DNA from: Marinirhabdus sp963799365
GTDB taxonomy: Bacteria > Bacteroidota > Bacteroidia > Flavobacteriales > Flavobacteriaceae
Length of the DNA stretch: 64,000 bases
Direction of reading: 5' to 3'
Assembly: GCA_963799365.1 (NCBI GenBank)
Contig: CAWCWV010000016.1
Span: forward strand, 62,001 to 126,000
The position numbers and the translations under genes are program-made. How positions within the stretch are numbered: position 1 is the first letter of the stretch; each line of letters begins with the position of its first letter. The notes under the pieces are model-generated. The model saw only the letters and a list, made by a program, of their open reading frames with translations. It did not search any database and had not been told where the DNA came from. Positions 43,097 through 50,797 of the stretch are shown here, in pieces.

Positions 43097-43134
43097 AAAA
43101 AGGACATTCAATAATTTGGATGTCCTTTTTTATT
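43097..43134 (+). terminator. Terminator after T9SS paralogue 1
   Basis: AAAAAGGACAT at 43097-43107 pairs with ATGTCCTTTTT at 43120-43130, loop TCAATAATTTGG, followed by more T. Confidence 0.85.
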
Positions 43135-43397
43135 TATAAGCTTACAAAAACAATTCTTTTTTGAATTAGTATGTGAATGAATTTATACATAAGATGATAA
43201 ATTCAATTCAAACTAAAAATTGAACAATGGGTAGTGCGTTTTCTTTATAATGTTTGTTTTTTACATGTAATTCTTTATAAAAATACTTTACTCAATTCAA
43301 TAATCTGGATTCACTTACAGTAAACTAACATCTAGTGGTTTACTAGACTATGCTCTCTTAAAATTCACTATATTGAAGCTTCTTAAAAAACACAAAA
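43135..43397. other. Spacer between the T9SS paralogues
   Basis: AT-rich, no gene seen. The next gene must have its own promoter here because a terminator precedes it, but I see no convincing TTTG-N19-TAnnTTTG pair. Confidence 0.4.
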
Positions 43398-46319
43398 ATG
43401 AAAAAGAATTTCTATGTATTGGCCTTAGGCCTGTTTGCAACCACAATGCTATTTGCGCAAGAAAAATTTCCGCCCACGGAGATAATTACTGGAACCTATC
43501 TGGGTGAAACCATAGCCTTACGCGACTATGCTTTGAATCAAATTTCAGACGCTAACAACCCAAAGAACCAGATTATGGTTCCTAACGAGTCTACAACCCC
43601 CTTAAATGTTGTAGAAACTACTACGGTTATTCCTAACCTTCAAACTGAAAAGGGAAAAATTATTACGATGCCAATAGAACAAAATTTTGTTGGTTCCGGA
43701 TCTTTTGAGTCAAATTTCTTTCCTCCGGATCCTACAGGTGCTGTTGGGCCAAATCATTATGTGCATTCGGTTAATTCATTAGTTAAAATTTTTGATAAAA
43801 CAGGGAACCTTCAAGTAGGTCCTGTGAATTTAGGTACTTTCTTGGGAATTCCTTCAAATAGTGGCGATCCAATTGTGCTCTACGATCAACTAGCAGACAG
43901 ATGGGTAGTAAGTGAATTTGGTTCTTTAAACAATTCTCTCGCTATTGGAGTGTCTACTTCAAGCGATCCAGGAGGGACCTATAATGTGTATCAATATGTT
44001 TTTAGTGGATTTCCAGATTATCCTAAATATGGCCTTTGGCACGATGGATATTATGGAACCGTTAATTTGAACGGTCAAACTACACGAGGATTCGTCATGG
44101 AGCGTGATGAAATGTTAACAGGAGGTGCCTCACCTCAAATATTAATATTCAATTTACCACAAATTGTTGTGAATCCTAATCAAGTAAAAAGTCCAGAGCC
44201 AGCTAGCTTATTAGGAACAACATTTGACCCTACCGCTCCAGGATATATAACGTATTTACAAGATGATGGCTGGAGTAGTGCTATTACTTTCGACCATTTA
44301 AAAGTCTGGGAAATTTCTGTAGATTGGAATAATCTTGGGAATTCTACCATTTCTAGCCCCTTAGAGATTGCCACAGATCCTTTCGATGCTGGAGAGTTAT
44401 TTGGTAACGGAAACGGAGCGATAAGACAGCCCGGGACAAGCCAAAGATTAGCTGGGCACGGCGGTATTGTTTCTTTTCCTGCGTATTATCGTCAGTTTGG
44501 GACTCATAATTCTTGGATAATTACATTTAATACATTTATTGATGCCATGGAAACAGGAGGAATTCGTTGGATCGAATTACGCAACGATGCTGTTAATGAT
44601 TGGAGTATTTTCCAAGAGGGTACCTACTCTATTGCAGATGGTCACGACCGCTTAATGAGTAGTGCCGCAATTGATGCGCAAGGAAATATTGCTATGGCCT
44701 ATACCACGGCTAGTGAAAATTTGCCAGTTTCGCTGCGTTACACAGGAAGGTTTGATGGTGACCCTTTAGGACAAATGACGGTTGCTGAAACAGTAATTAT
44801 TGACGGTCCGGGTATACGAACCAATAGTAATCGTTACGGAGACTATTCGCATATTACGATGGATCCAAATAATTTTACCTTTTGGTTCACTTCAGATTAT
44901 TTCGGCGCTACCAACCAGTGGAGAACGCAAGTTGCTTCTTTCTCACTGAGTACCGGATTTGCATCAGATGTTGGTGCAGTTAATATTTTACAGCCCGTAA
45001 GTGGATTGCTAACAAATGCAGAAACAGTCGAGATTAATGTTAGAAATTTTGGTACAGCTCCGCAGAGTAATATTCCAGTAGAATTGCGTGTAGATGGTAA
45101 TCTTGTGGCTTCTGAAATAGTTCCGGGGCCCATCGCTCCAAATACATTAGAAAGCTACACGTTTGCACAAACAATAGACTTATCAACTTTCGGGCAAATT
45201 TATGATGTAGAAGTAACAACTGAACTTATTGGAGACCAATTTATTCCAAACAACTCATTTCGTAAAGACATAAAACATTTGTTTTCGGATGACGTAGGAG
45301 CACTTGCAATTTCAGCTCCCGTTACAGGTACTGGATTAGGCATGGCAGATGTTTCTATCATCGTAAGGAATTTTGGAGCAGATTCGCAAACTAATTTCGA
45401 TGTGCAATACGCTATAAATGGAGGGACTCCAGTAGTTGAAACTTTCACAGGAGTTTTAGACTCAGAACAACAACAAACATTTACCTTTTCGACTCCTGGA
45501 GATTTTACTGCTTTAGGTACTTATACCATTGTGGCATCTACATCGCTTACAGGTGATGATGATGGCACAAACAACGAGGCGACAGCAACAATCGAAAATT
45601 TACTATGTATGCCTTCTTTAGATTGTAGTGAAGGAGATGGATTTCAAGCTGTACAAATTGCAGAAATTAATAATGTGTCTGGTTGCGAAGGATATGGAGA
45701 TTTCCGTACACAAATTGCAAATTTAGGCCAGGGCAGTTCGAACGACATTACGTTTACTACTGGATTTGGAGATCAACACGTACGCGTTTGGATTGACTTT
45801 AATGACGATTTCAATTTTACGAACGATGAAACAGTCATTCTTAATTACATTATGGCACCAGGAGAAGGATCAGGAAGTTATACAGAAACAACCAACTTAG
45901 CTATACCAGCTGATGCCCCTTTCGGAGAACACGTGATGAGAATTAAGAGTAATAGAGATGGCGTTGTGATTAACGATCCTTGTAACGATTCAACTCGTGG
46001 AGAAACTGAAGACTATACAGTTAATATAGGGGTTCTTGGTGTAAATGATTTCGCTATTTCAAATGGAGATTTTGTTATAACAACATTGGACAACAATCAG
46101 TTTGATATAACGCTAACAACAGAGTACTCTGGCGGTGTTTACCTTGGAGTATTTAATATTCTTGGGCAGGAAGTTGCTTTTAAGAAAAATGTTGAAAGAG
46201 AAGGAAATACCTACACAATTAAATTAGATATGTCTACGATGTCTAGTGGTGTATACCTGGTGCGAATGGGTGGTCAAACAACCACATCAACCAAGGTGGG
46301 TAGGATTATTGTAAAATAA
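43398..46319 (+). CDS. T9SS-exported surface protein, paralogue 2, with extra CARDB and GEVED domains
   Basis: Secreted protein of 973 aa. Signal peptide about 1-20 (MLFAQ end). Residues about 110-520 are paralogous to the preceding gene (FPPDPTGAVGPNHYVHSVN, FDKTGNLQVGPVNL, GDPIVLYDQLADRWVVSEF). Then come two CARDB-like beta-sandwiches (about 525-735: VRNFGTAPQSNIPVELRVDG and VRNFGADSQTNFDVQYAING), a GEVED domain (about 745-875: QHVRVWIDFNDDFNFT ... RGETEDYTVNI), and a T9SS type A sorting domain (GVYLVRMGGQ ... RIIVK). It is longer than its paralogue by one CARDB and the GEVED domain. Probably an adhesion or binding protein. Confidence 0.88.
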   Translation: MKKNFYVLALGLFATTMLFAQEKFPPTEIITGTYLGETIALRDYALNQISDANNPKNQIMVPNESTTPLNVVETTTVIPNLQTEKGKIITMPIEQNFVGSGSFESNFFPPDPTGAVGPNHYVHSVNSLVKIFDKTGNLQVGPVNLGTFLGIPSNSGDPIVLYDQLADRWVVSEFGSLNNSLAIGVSTSSDPGGTYNVYQYVFSGFPDYPKYGLWHDGYYGTVNLNGQTTRGFVMERDEMLTGGASPQILIFNLPQIVVNPNQVKSPEPASLLGTTFDPTAPGYITYLQDDGWSSAITFDHLKVWEISVDWNNLGNSTISSPLEIATDPFDAGELFGNGNGAIRQPGTSQRLAGHGGIVSFPAYYRQFGTHNSWIITFNTFIDAMETGGIRWIELRNDAVNDWSIFQEGTYSIADGHDRLMSSAAIDAQGNIAMAYTTASENLPVSLRYTGRFDGDPLGQMTVAETVIIDGPGIRTNSNRYGDYSHITMDPNNFTFWFTSDYFGATNQWRTQVASFSLSTGFASDVGAVNILQPVSGLLTNAETVEINVRNFGTAPQSNIPVELRVDGNLVASEIVPGPIAPNTLESYTFAQTIDLSTFGQIYDVEVTTELIGDQFIPNNSFRKDIKHLFSDDVGALAISAPVTGTGLGMADVSIIVRNFGADSQTNFDVQYAINGGTPVVETFTGVLDSEQQQTFTFSTPGDFTALGTYTIVASTSLTGDDDGTNNEATATIENLLCMPSLDCSEGDGFQAVQIAEINNVSGCEGYGDFRTQIANLGQGSSNDITFTTGFGDQHVRVWIDFNDDFNFTNDETVILNYIMAPGEGSGSYTETTNLAIPADAPFGEHVMRIKSNRDGVVINDPCNDSTRGETEDYTVNIGVLGVNDFAISNGDFVITTLDNNQFDITLTTEYSGGVYLGVFNILGQEVAFKKNVEREGNTYTIKLDMSTMSSGVYLVRMGGQTTTSTKVGRIIVK

Positions 46320-46339
46320 TCTTTGCTATATAGAAACTA

Positions 46340-46372
46340 AAAGAGCGGGCTTAACACCCGCTCTTTTTTTAT
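46340..46372. terminator. Bidirectional terminator after T9SS paralogue 2
   Basis: AAAGAGCGGG at 46340-46349 pairs with CCCGCTCTTT at 46357-46366, then T7. It sits between convergent genes. Confidence 0.87.
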
Positions 46373-46390
46373 TTACAGATATTGTAAAAA

Positions 46391-47599
46391 CTATTTTTTC
46401 TGAAGTAATGCAATATAGAAACCATCAAAACCAGTTTTGTGCGCATAAATTTTTTCTTCAGAAACAAGTGTGAATTCTTTTCCCTCATCTCTTTTCAAGA
46501 ATGCTTTAATTTGCTCCGTGTTTTCTGAAGGTAATATAGAACAAGTTGCATAGACCAACTGCCCACCCTCTTTTACCATCTTAGAATACGAATCCAATAA
46601 CTCACGTTGGGTGTCCTTAATATTCTGAATATTCTCAGGGTTTAATTTCCATTTACTATCGGGATTTCTTTTTAACACCCCTAGGCCTGAACATGGGGCA
46701 TCAATTAAAACTTTATCGCCTTTCCCAATAAGTTTTTTTATGGCTTTAGTGGAATCTATCAGGCGGGTTTCAATATTATGAATACCATTTCTACGCGCTC
46801 TTCGCTTTAATTCGTTTAATTTACTTTGGTAGATATCTAGTGACACTACTTGTCCTTTATTTTCCATTAAGGAAGCAATATGAAGACTTTTACCACCCGC
46901 ACCTGCACAAGCGTCTATAATGCGCATTCCTGGCTCTGGATTTAGTACTTGGGCAACCCTTTGGGAAGAAGCATCTTGTACTTCAAACCAACCGTTTTTG
47001 AATGCTTCAGTACTAAAAATGTTGGAACGTTCTTTAAGTTGTAATGCGAAAGGATACCCTTTAATTGTTGCTGTTTCAACATCAACATCAAAAAGAGAAT
47101 TTTGTAAATCTTTCACAGTAGTTTTTAGTGGATTTGTTCTTATGATTACTGCTGCTTGATTATTAAGTGCAGCGATTTCTTTGTCCCACAGTTTTCCTAA
47201 TTCTTTTTCTCCTAATTCATCCAACCAATCTGGAATAGACTCGCGAAGGGCACGTGTTTTAATTGCCTCATCAAACCTACCTTTAATACGTCTTGAAGGG
47301 GTGTCTTCAAACTGCGGCCAATCTGGAATCTTTATTCCGTTAAGGGTAGCCCAAATGGTAAATAATCTAAAAAGGTTAGGGCGACTATACGGTGCTTTTA
47401 CTTCAGCGATTTCAGCATAGAGGCGTTTCCAACGTACAATATCGTAGGTGGTTTCAGCAATAAAACCGCGATCACGGGCTCCCCAACGCTTATCGCGTTT
47501 TAAGGTATTGCGTAACACCTTGTCTGCCTGTTTATTTTCATTGAAAATTAAATCAAGCGAATCTATAGTAGCAAATACAAGGTTTCTGTGTAATTTCAT
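46391..47599 (-). CDS. RsmB/NOL1-NOP2-sun family RNA m5C methyltransferase
   Basis: SAM-dependent cytosine-5 RNA methyltransferase, 402 aa from the ATG at 47599 (MKLHRNLVF); the frame from 47668 adds 23 residues that run into the likely leader. N-terminal helical NusB-like part, then the Rossmann methyltransferase with IIDACAGAGGKSLHIA (motif I), LIDAPCSGLGVLKRNPD (motif IV, PC) and QLVYATCSILPSEN (motif VI, catalytic Cys). The target is probably 16S rRNA C967-type, but the paralogues RsmB and RsmF differ in target and I do not choose between them. Convergent with the T9SS gene. Confidence 0.9.
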   Translation of the reverse strand: MKLHRNLVFATIDSLDLIFNENKQADKVLRNTLKRDKRWGARDRGFIAETTYDIVRWKRLYAEIAEVKAPYSRPNLFRLFTIWATLNGIKIPDWPQFEDTPSRRIKGRFDEAIKTRALRESIPDWLDELGEKELGKLWDKEIAALNNQAAVIIRTNPLKTTVKDLQNSLFDVDVETATIKGYPFALQLKERSNIFSTEAFKNGWFEVQDASSQRVAQVLNPEPGMRIIDACAGAGGKSLHIASLMENKGQVVSLDIYQSKLNELKRRARRNGIHNIETRLIDSTKAIKKLIGKGDKVLIDAPCSGLGVLKRNPDSKWKLNPENIQNIKDTQRELLDSYSKMVKEGGQLVYATCSILPSENTEQIKAFLKRDEGKEFTLVSEEKIYAHKTGFDGFYIALLQKK

Positions 47600-47703
47600 C
47601 TTTAAAAAATTGAATGATTCTAAAGCAAAATGCTTCGGAATACGGAGGTGCAAAGGTACTATAATCACTTGGTTTTAATTACTTTTGAAAAAACCTTTTT
47701 AGC

Positions 47704-48744
47704 ATGCGAATTTTATTACTATTGTTCACAATTGCCTTAATAAGCTCTTGTACTTCAGAATCTAAAAAATCCTTTACTTCAGTACAAATTGAACGTGTCT
47801 TTACAGATAGCTTGAGCATAAGAGCCATCACTCCCTTAGATGAAAATGCAGTTTGGTTTGCCGCTAATAATGGTAGGGTAGGGCTTATTGATGGTGCTAC
47901 CCCAAAGTTGGCTACAATCCATTACGAAGACTCCATCCTGGCATTTCGATCGATTGCTAAAACCAGCAAAGCAGTTTTTGTGTTGAGTATTGCCAATCCT
48001 GCGGTACTCTATAAAATTGGTGTAAACAATAGAGAGGCAACAAATATTGAAGAAGTATATGTGGAAGCGTCTGAATCTGTTTTTTATGACGCTATGGCTT
48101 TTTGGAATGATAAAGAGGGAATTGCGATGGGGGATCCTACAGATGGATGTCTTTCAGTAATTATTACTAGAGACGGCGGAAATAAATGGAAGAAAATTCC
48201 TTGTGATAAATTGCCTAAAACTGAGAAAGGAGAAGCTGCTTTTGCAGCAAGTAACTCGAATATTGCCTTTCATGGTAACAACGTCTGGATTGTTTCTGGT
48301 GGGAAGCGTGCTCGTGTTTTTCATTCCCCAGATAAAGGAGAAACCTGGGAAGTTTTTGAAACACCTATCCTTCAAGGCAAAGCAATGACAGGTATTTATA
48401 GTGTAGATTTTTTCGACGATACAACTGGAGTTATTTTTGGGGGGAACTGGGAAGACCAAGCTTTTAATGAAGGAAATAAAGCCATCACTAAAGACGGCGG
48501 AAAAACATGGAAATTAATGAGCAATGGAAAAGGCCCTGGCTATAGATCTTCGGTGCGATTTATTCCTGGCACTAACGGTGAGGGAATCGTTGCTGTTGGC
48601 TCACCTGGAATTTCTTACAGCCCAGACCAGGGAAAAACGTGGAAAGAACTTTCAACAGAAGGTTTTTACGCCTTGGAATTTGTGAACGACACATTAGCTT
48701 TTGCCAGTGGGCGCAATAAAATTTCTAAGCTTATTTTTAAGTAA
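47704..48744 (+). CDS. YCF48/Hcf136-like lipoprotein (BNR propeller)
   Basis: Exported lipoprotein of 346 aa. The lipobox LISSC puts the lipidated Cys at about residue 16. The mature chain has repeated Asp-box/BNR units: ITRDGGNKWKKIP, HSPDKGETWEVF, ITKDGGKTWKLM and YSPDQGKTWKEL, the pattern of YCF48-like or sialidase-type propellers. In photosynthetic organisms YCF48 helps photosystem II assembly; here it is only a structural match. An oxidoreductase label is sometimes given to relatives but no such site is seen. Its stop is 2 bp from the convergent gene's stop. Confidence 0.82.
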   Translation: MRILLLLFTIALISSCTSESKKSFTSVQIERVFTDSLSIRAITPLDENAVWFAANNGRVGLIDGATPKLATIHYEDSILAFRSIAKTSKAVFVLSIANPAVLYKIGVNNREATNIEEVYVEASESVFYDAMAFWNDKEGIAMGDPTDGCLSVIITRDGGNKWKKIPCDKLPKTEKGEAAFAASNSNIAFHGNNVWIVSGGKRARVFHSPDKGETWEVFETPILQGKAMTGIYSVDFFDDTTGVIFGGNWEDQAFNEGNKAITKDGGKTWKLMSNGKGPGYRSSVRFIPGTNGEGIVAVGSPGISYSPDQGKTWKELSTEGFYALEFVNDTLAFASGRNKISKLIFK

Positions 48745-48746
48745 GC

Positions 48747-49181
48747 TTAATCCTTCCCTTTTTTATTTCGGTAACGTTCCAGAAGCTGTCGCTTAAAATC
48801 TTCTTCGGCTTTGCGAAGGAGGATGATTTTTTTGGGTGGGATTACACCCTTCAAATTTTTGACTAAAGCGCGATAGGCTTCTAGTTCTTTTTCCTTTACA
48901 TCCAAAGATTTTTCAATAAGTGCTGTAGCATCAGCTTCTGAGAGGGTAGCAAAATTATCCTCAATCTTTTTCATAATATCTTTCCTTTCCGTTTTACGTA
49001 GTGCGTGCATTTTATCTTCACTAGCATTATAGATAGGCCAAAAACCTTGAGCTTCTTTAGCGGTTAAGCCAAGTTGTTCTGTAATATGTGCCACTTTTAA
49101 GGCTTTTATTTTTTCGTGTCTTCCTTGAGCAAATAGCGCCGTGGTACAACAAAGGGTGAGAAGTATTAGTGCTTTTTTCAT
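48747..49181 (-). CDS. Spy/CpxP-like exported sensor of the ECF sigma operon
   Basis: Exported helical protein of 144 aa with signal peptide about 1-18 (TALFAQ end). HITEQLGLTAKEAQGFWPIYN and long charged helices resemble the Spy/CpxP LTxxQ family, and in flavobacteria such proteins often follow an ECF sigma gene and its anti-sigma-like gene. It is 7 bp after the 172-aa membrane protein. A periplasmic sensor or chaperone role is inferred from position and fold style. Confidence 0.7.
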   Translation of the reverse strand: MKKALILLTLCCTTALFAQGRHEKIKALKVAHITEQLGLTAKEAQGFWPIYNASEDKMHALRKTERKDIMKKIEDNFATLSEADATALIEKSLDVKEKELEAYRALVKNLKGVIPPKKIILLRKAEEDFKRQLLERYRNKKGKD

Positions 49182-49188
49182 AAGTGTA

Positions 49189-49707
49189 TTATTCTAATAA
49201 TAAGGTATTGTCTTCTAGGTTGTTAAACAAATAATCGCTTAAGTTTTCTACTGAAATTTCTTCGGAAGACCCTATTAAAGTTTCAAAATCTTCATCTTGA
49301 AGGTACATAGAAAGGTCATCTGTAGAAAGGTCCAGCTCACCATCTTGTATATAGGCTGAAATAGTCGTTGGGTTTATAGCGTCAAAAGAAAAAGAGTTGT
49401 TACTATTCATTGGGTACACCATGAAAAGTACTGCTAGTACCGCCGCGATACCTGCTAGCGCATATAATATAGGTTTATTAAGGGTGTTGCTACTTTTTGA
49501 TTTTTCATTACGAAGTACTTTCCAGTTTGAGGTTGTTTCAGTTTGAAGTATTTTTTCTTCCACAGCATCAAAATAGCCTTCAGGAACAGTGAACCCCGTG
49601 TTTTTAGGTAATTGTTCCTCTTGTAATTTGTCGAACATACGTGTCTCAAATTCCTCGAAGTATGTTTCGGGAACTTTAAAACCTGTGGTGTATTTGTTCT
49701 TTTTCAT
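49189..49707 (-). CDS. Probable anti-sigma membrane protein
   Basis: Single-pass membrane protein of 172 aa: two copies of a short cytosolic motif (FKVPETYFEEFETRMFDKL and FTVPEGYFDAVEEKIL) in the first 55 residues, a membrane helix at about 78-97 (ILYALAGIAAVLAVLFMVYP), then an acidic extracytoplasmic tail. It lies between the ECF sigma gene (21 bp) and the Spy-like gene. No canonical zinc anti-sigma motif is visible, so the anti-sigma role rests on gene order and topology. Confidence 0.68.
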   Translation of the reverse strand: MKKNKYTTGFKVPETYFEEFETRMFDKLQEEQLPKNTGFTVPEGYFDAVEEKILQTETTSNWKVLRNEKSKSSNTLNKPILYALAGIAAVLAVLFMVYPMNSNNSFSFDAINPTTISAYIQDGELDLSTDDLSMYLQDEDFETLIGSSEEISVENLSDYLFNNLEDNTLLLE

Positions 49708-49728
49708 TATAGTTCTTGGACTCTTAAA

Positions 49729-50283
49729 TTATAAAATGGTTTCATTATCTTTTATGTAGGCGGTTATTTTCTTTGCTGCAATATGGTAAGTACTTTTTAA
49801 TCCTCCCACCGAGGTTTCTAGAATTTCTGAAAGATCTTCATAGGTATGGTCTTCAAAGTATTTCATATTAAACACTAGTTGTTGTTTATTTGGTAAGGTA
49901 GCAATAGCTTTTTGTAATTGTAACTGTATGGCGTCGCCTTCAAAATAAACATCGGTTTGCAAATTTTCCAATGTTTGCTTTTGTAGTTCTTCACTGGTAA
50001 TGTGTTGTCTTTTTGCCCTTTTATTGATAAAGGTAATAGCCTCATTTGTTGCGATCCTATATAACCAAGTATATAATTTACTATCTCCTTTAAACTTGTC
50101 TATATTTCTAAATACTTTTATAAAAGTGTTTTGCAAAACATCATCTGTATCATCGTGAGATTTTACAATATTTCGTATATGCCAATAAAGTCTTTCTTTA
50201 TAGGTGGATACCAATACTCTAAACGCCTCCTCCTTTTGGGAAGGTGCTTGTAATAAACTTACAAGTTTTTGTTCCTGAACCAC
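49729..50283 (-). CDS. RNA polymerase ECF sigma factor
   Basis: Sigma-70 family ECF sigma of 184 aa. Region 2 has DTDDVLQNTFIKVFRNIDKFKGDSKLYTWLYRIATNEAI, with the -10-binding helix LYTWLYRIA; region 4 has LPNKQQLVFNMKYFEDHTYEDLSEILETSVGGLKSTYHIAAK, the -35-binding helix-turn-helix (fragments abbreviated). First gene of the three-gene unit with the membrane protein and Spy-like gene. The signal is likely envelope stress. Just upstream (plus strand) lies the small-RNA region 50399-50753. Confidence 0.93.
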   Translation of the reverse strand: MVQEQKLVSLLQAPSQKEEAFRVLVSTYKERLYWHIRNIVKSHDDTDDVLQNTFIKVFRNIDKFKGDSKLYTWLYRIATNEAITFINKRAKRQHITSEELQKQTLENLQTDVYFEGDAIQLQLQKAIATLPNKQQLVFNMKYFEDHTYEDLSEILETSVGGLKSTYHIAAKKITAYIKDNETIL

Positions 50284-50398
50284 CAGCTAGTTTTGTTTAA
50301 ATATATGACTTCTTTTGTTATAAAAGGTTTCATAATGTATTGGCAGATTGTTCTAAAATCGACCAAACGCAAAAAAAATCGACAAAAAACATAAATTC

Positions 50399-50429
50399 TT
50401 TGTTTTGTAGGAAAAAAGGACTACATTTA
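50399..50429 (+). promoter_or_regulatory. Promoter for candidate small RNA 1
   Basis: TTTG at 50399-50402, exactly 19 bases, then TACATTTA at 50422-50429. This matches the Bacteroidota vegetative promoter (TTTG, N19, TAnnTTTG) with one change at the last base. The start would be about 50435. Confidence 0.7.
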
Positions 50430-50434
50430 CAGTA

Positions 50435-50525
50435 TACTTCTTATGTATAGTTCTGCATTATTAGCCCCAAGCGTAATGCGAACACACTAAAGACGGGTCT
50501 TAGCGGGGGCTGGCCCGTTTTTTTT
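50435..50525 (+). ncRNA. Candidate small RNA 1, two hairpins with complementary loops
   Basis: About 90 bases with no credible reading frame. Hairpin 1: GCATTA (50455-50460) with TAATGC (50474-50479), loop TTAGCCCCAAGCG. Hairpin 2: ACGGGTC (50493-50499) with GGCCCGT (50512-50518), loop TTAGCGGGGGCT, followed by T8: an intrinsic terminator on the plus strand only. AGCCCC (50463-50468) in loop 1 is perfectly complementary to GGGGCT (50506-50511) in loop 2, so the loops can kiss, or the pairing can compete with the terminator stem. It is not a known family that I can recognise. A 6S RNA is not excluded. Confidence 0.6.
50493..50525 (+). terminator. Terminator of candidate small RNA 1
   Basis: A 7-bp G/C-rich stem (one G-T pair) around a 12-base loop, followed by eight T; see the parent RNA entry for the pairing. 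Confidence 0.8.
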
Positions 50526-50625
50526 ATTCCTGAAATTTGAATGATTAATTTTGTAGGAATAAAAGAGCTAAAAATTACATTAAATCGATAAAGTGTAAAA
50601 TAAATACGATTAAATACATTTTTTA

Positions 50626-50656
50626 TTTGGAATATTCAGAAATACGTTTATCTTTA
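50626..50656 (+). promoter_or_regulatory. Promoter for candidate small RNA 2
   Basis: TTTG at 50626-50629, exactly 19 bases, then TATCTTTA at 50649-50656: the same layout and same last-base deviation as the promoter at 50399. Confidence 0.7.
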
Positions 50657-50661
50657 CCAAA

Positions 50662-50753
50662 GAATTATAATACTTATGTTAACATAGTGTCACCTGCCCC
50701 AAATGTGACACTATACCATTAAAAAAGAGCGGAGCCCCAACCGCTCTTTTTTT
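50662..50753 (+). ncRNA. Candidate small RNA 2, two hairpins with GCCCCAA loops
   Basis: About 90 bases without a reading frame. Hairpin A: ATAGTGTCAC (50684-50693) with GTGACACTAT (50705-50714), a perfect 10-bp stem, loop CTGCCCCAAAT. Hairpin B: GAGCGG (50727-50732) with CCGCTC (50741-50746), extended by A6/T7, loop AGCCCCAA. The loop B sequence AGCCCCAA is identical to 50463-50470 in loop 1 of RNA 1, and both loops can pair with GGGGGC of RNA 1 loop 2. Hairpin B also ends the minus-strand ABC exporter gene. Confidence 0.58.
50721..50753. terminator. Bidirectional terminator of small RNA 2 and the ABC exporter gene
   Basis: A perfect GAGCGG/CCGCTC stem with the loop AGCCCCAA, flanked by A6 on the left and T7 on the right, so it works for both strands. 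Confidence 0.85.
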
Positions 50754-50797
50754 ATGCGTTATATTTTAGTTTACTACTAATAAGGTTGAAAATAATT

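Noticed and set aside
50435..50753. Identification of the small RNAs as 6S RNA or a riboswitch
   Set aside because: The long closing stem with a central bubble expected of 6S RNA is not visible, and no downstream plus-strand gene exists that a riboswitch could control; kept as unassigned candidates.
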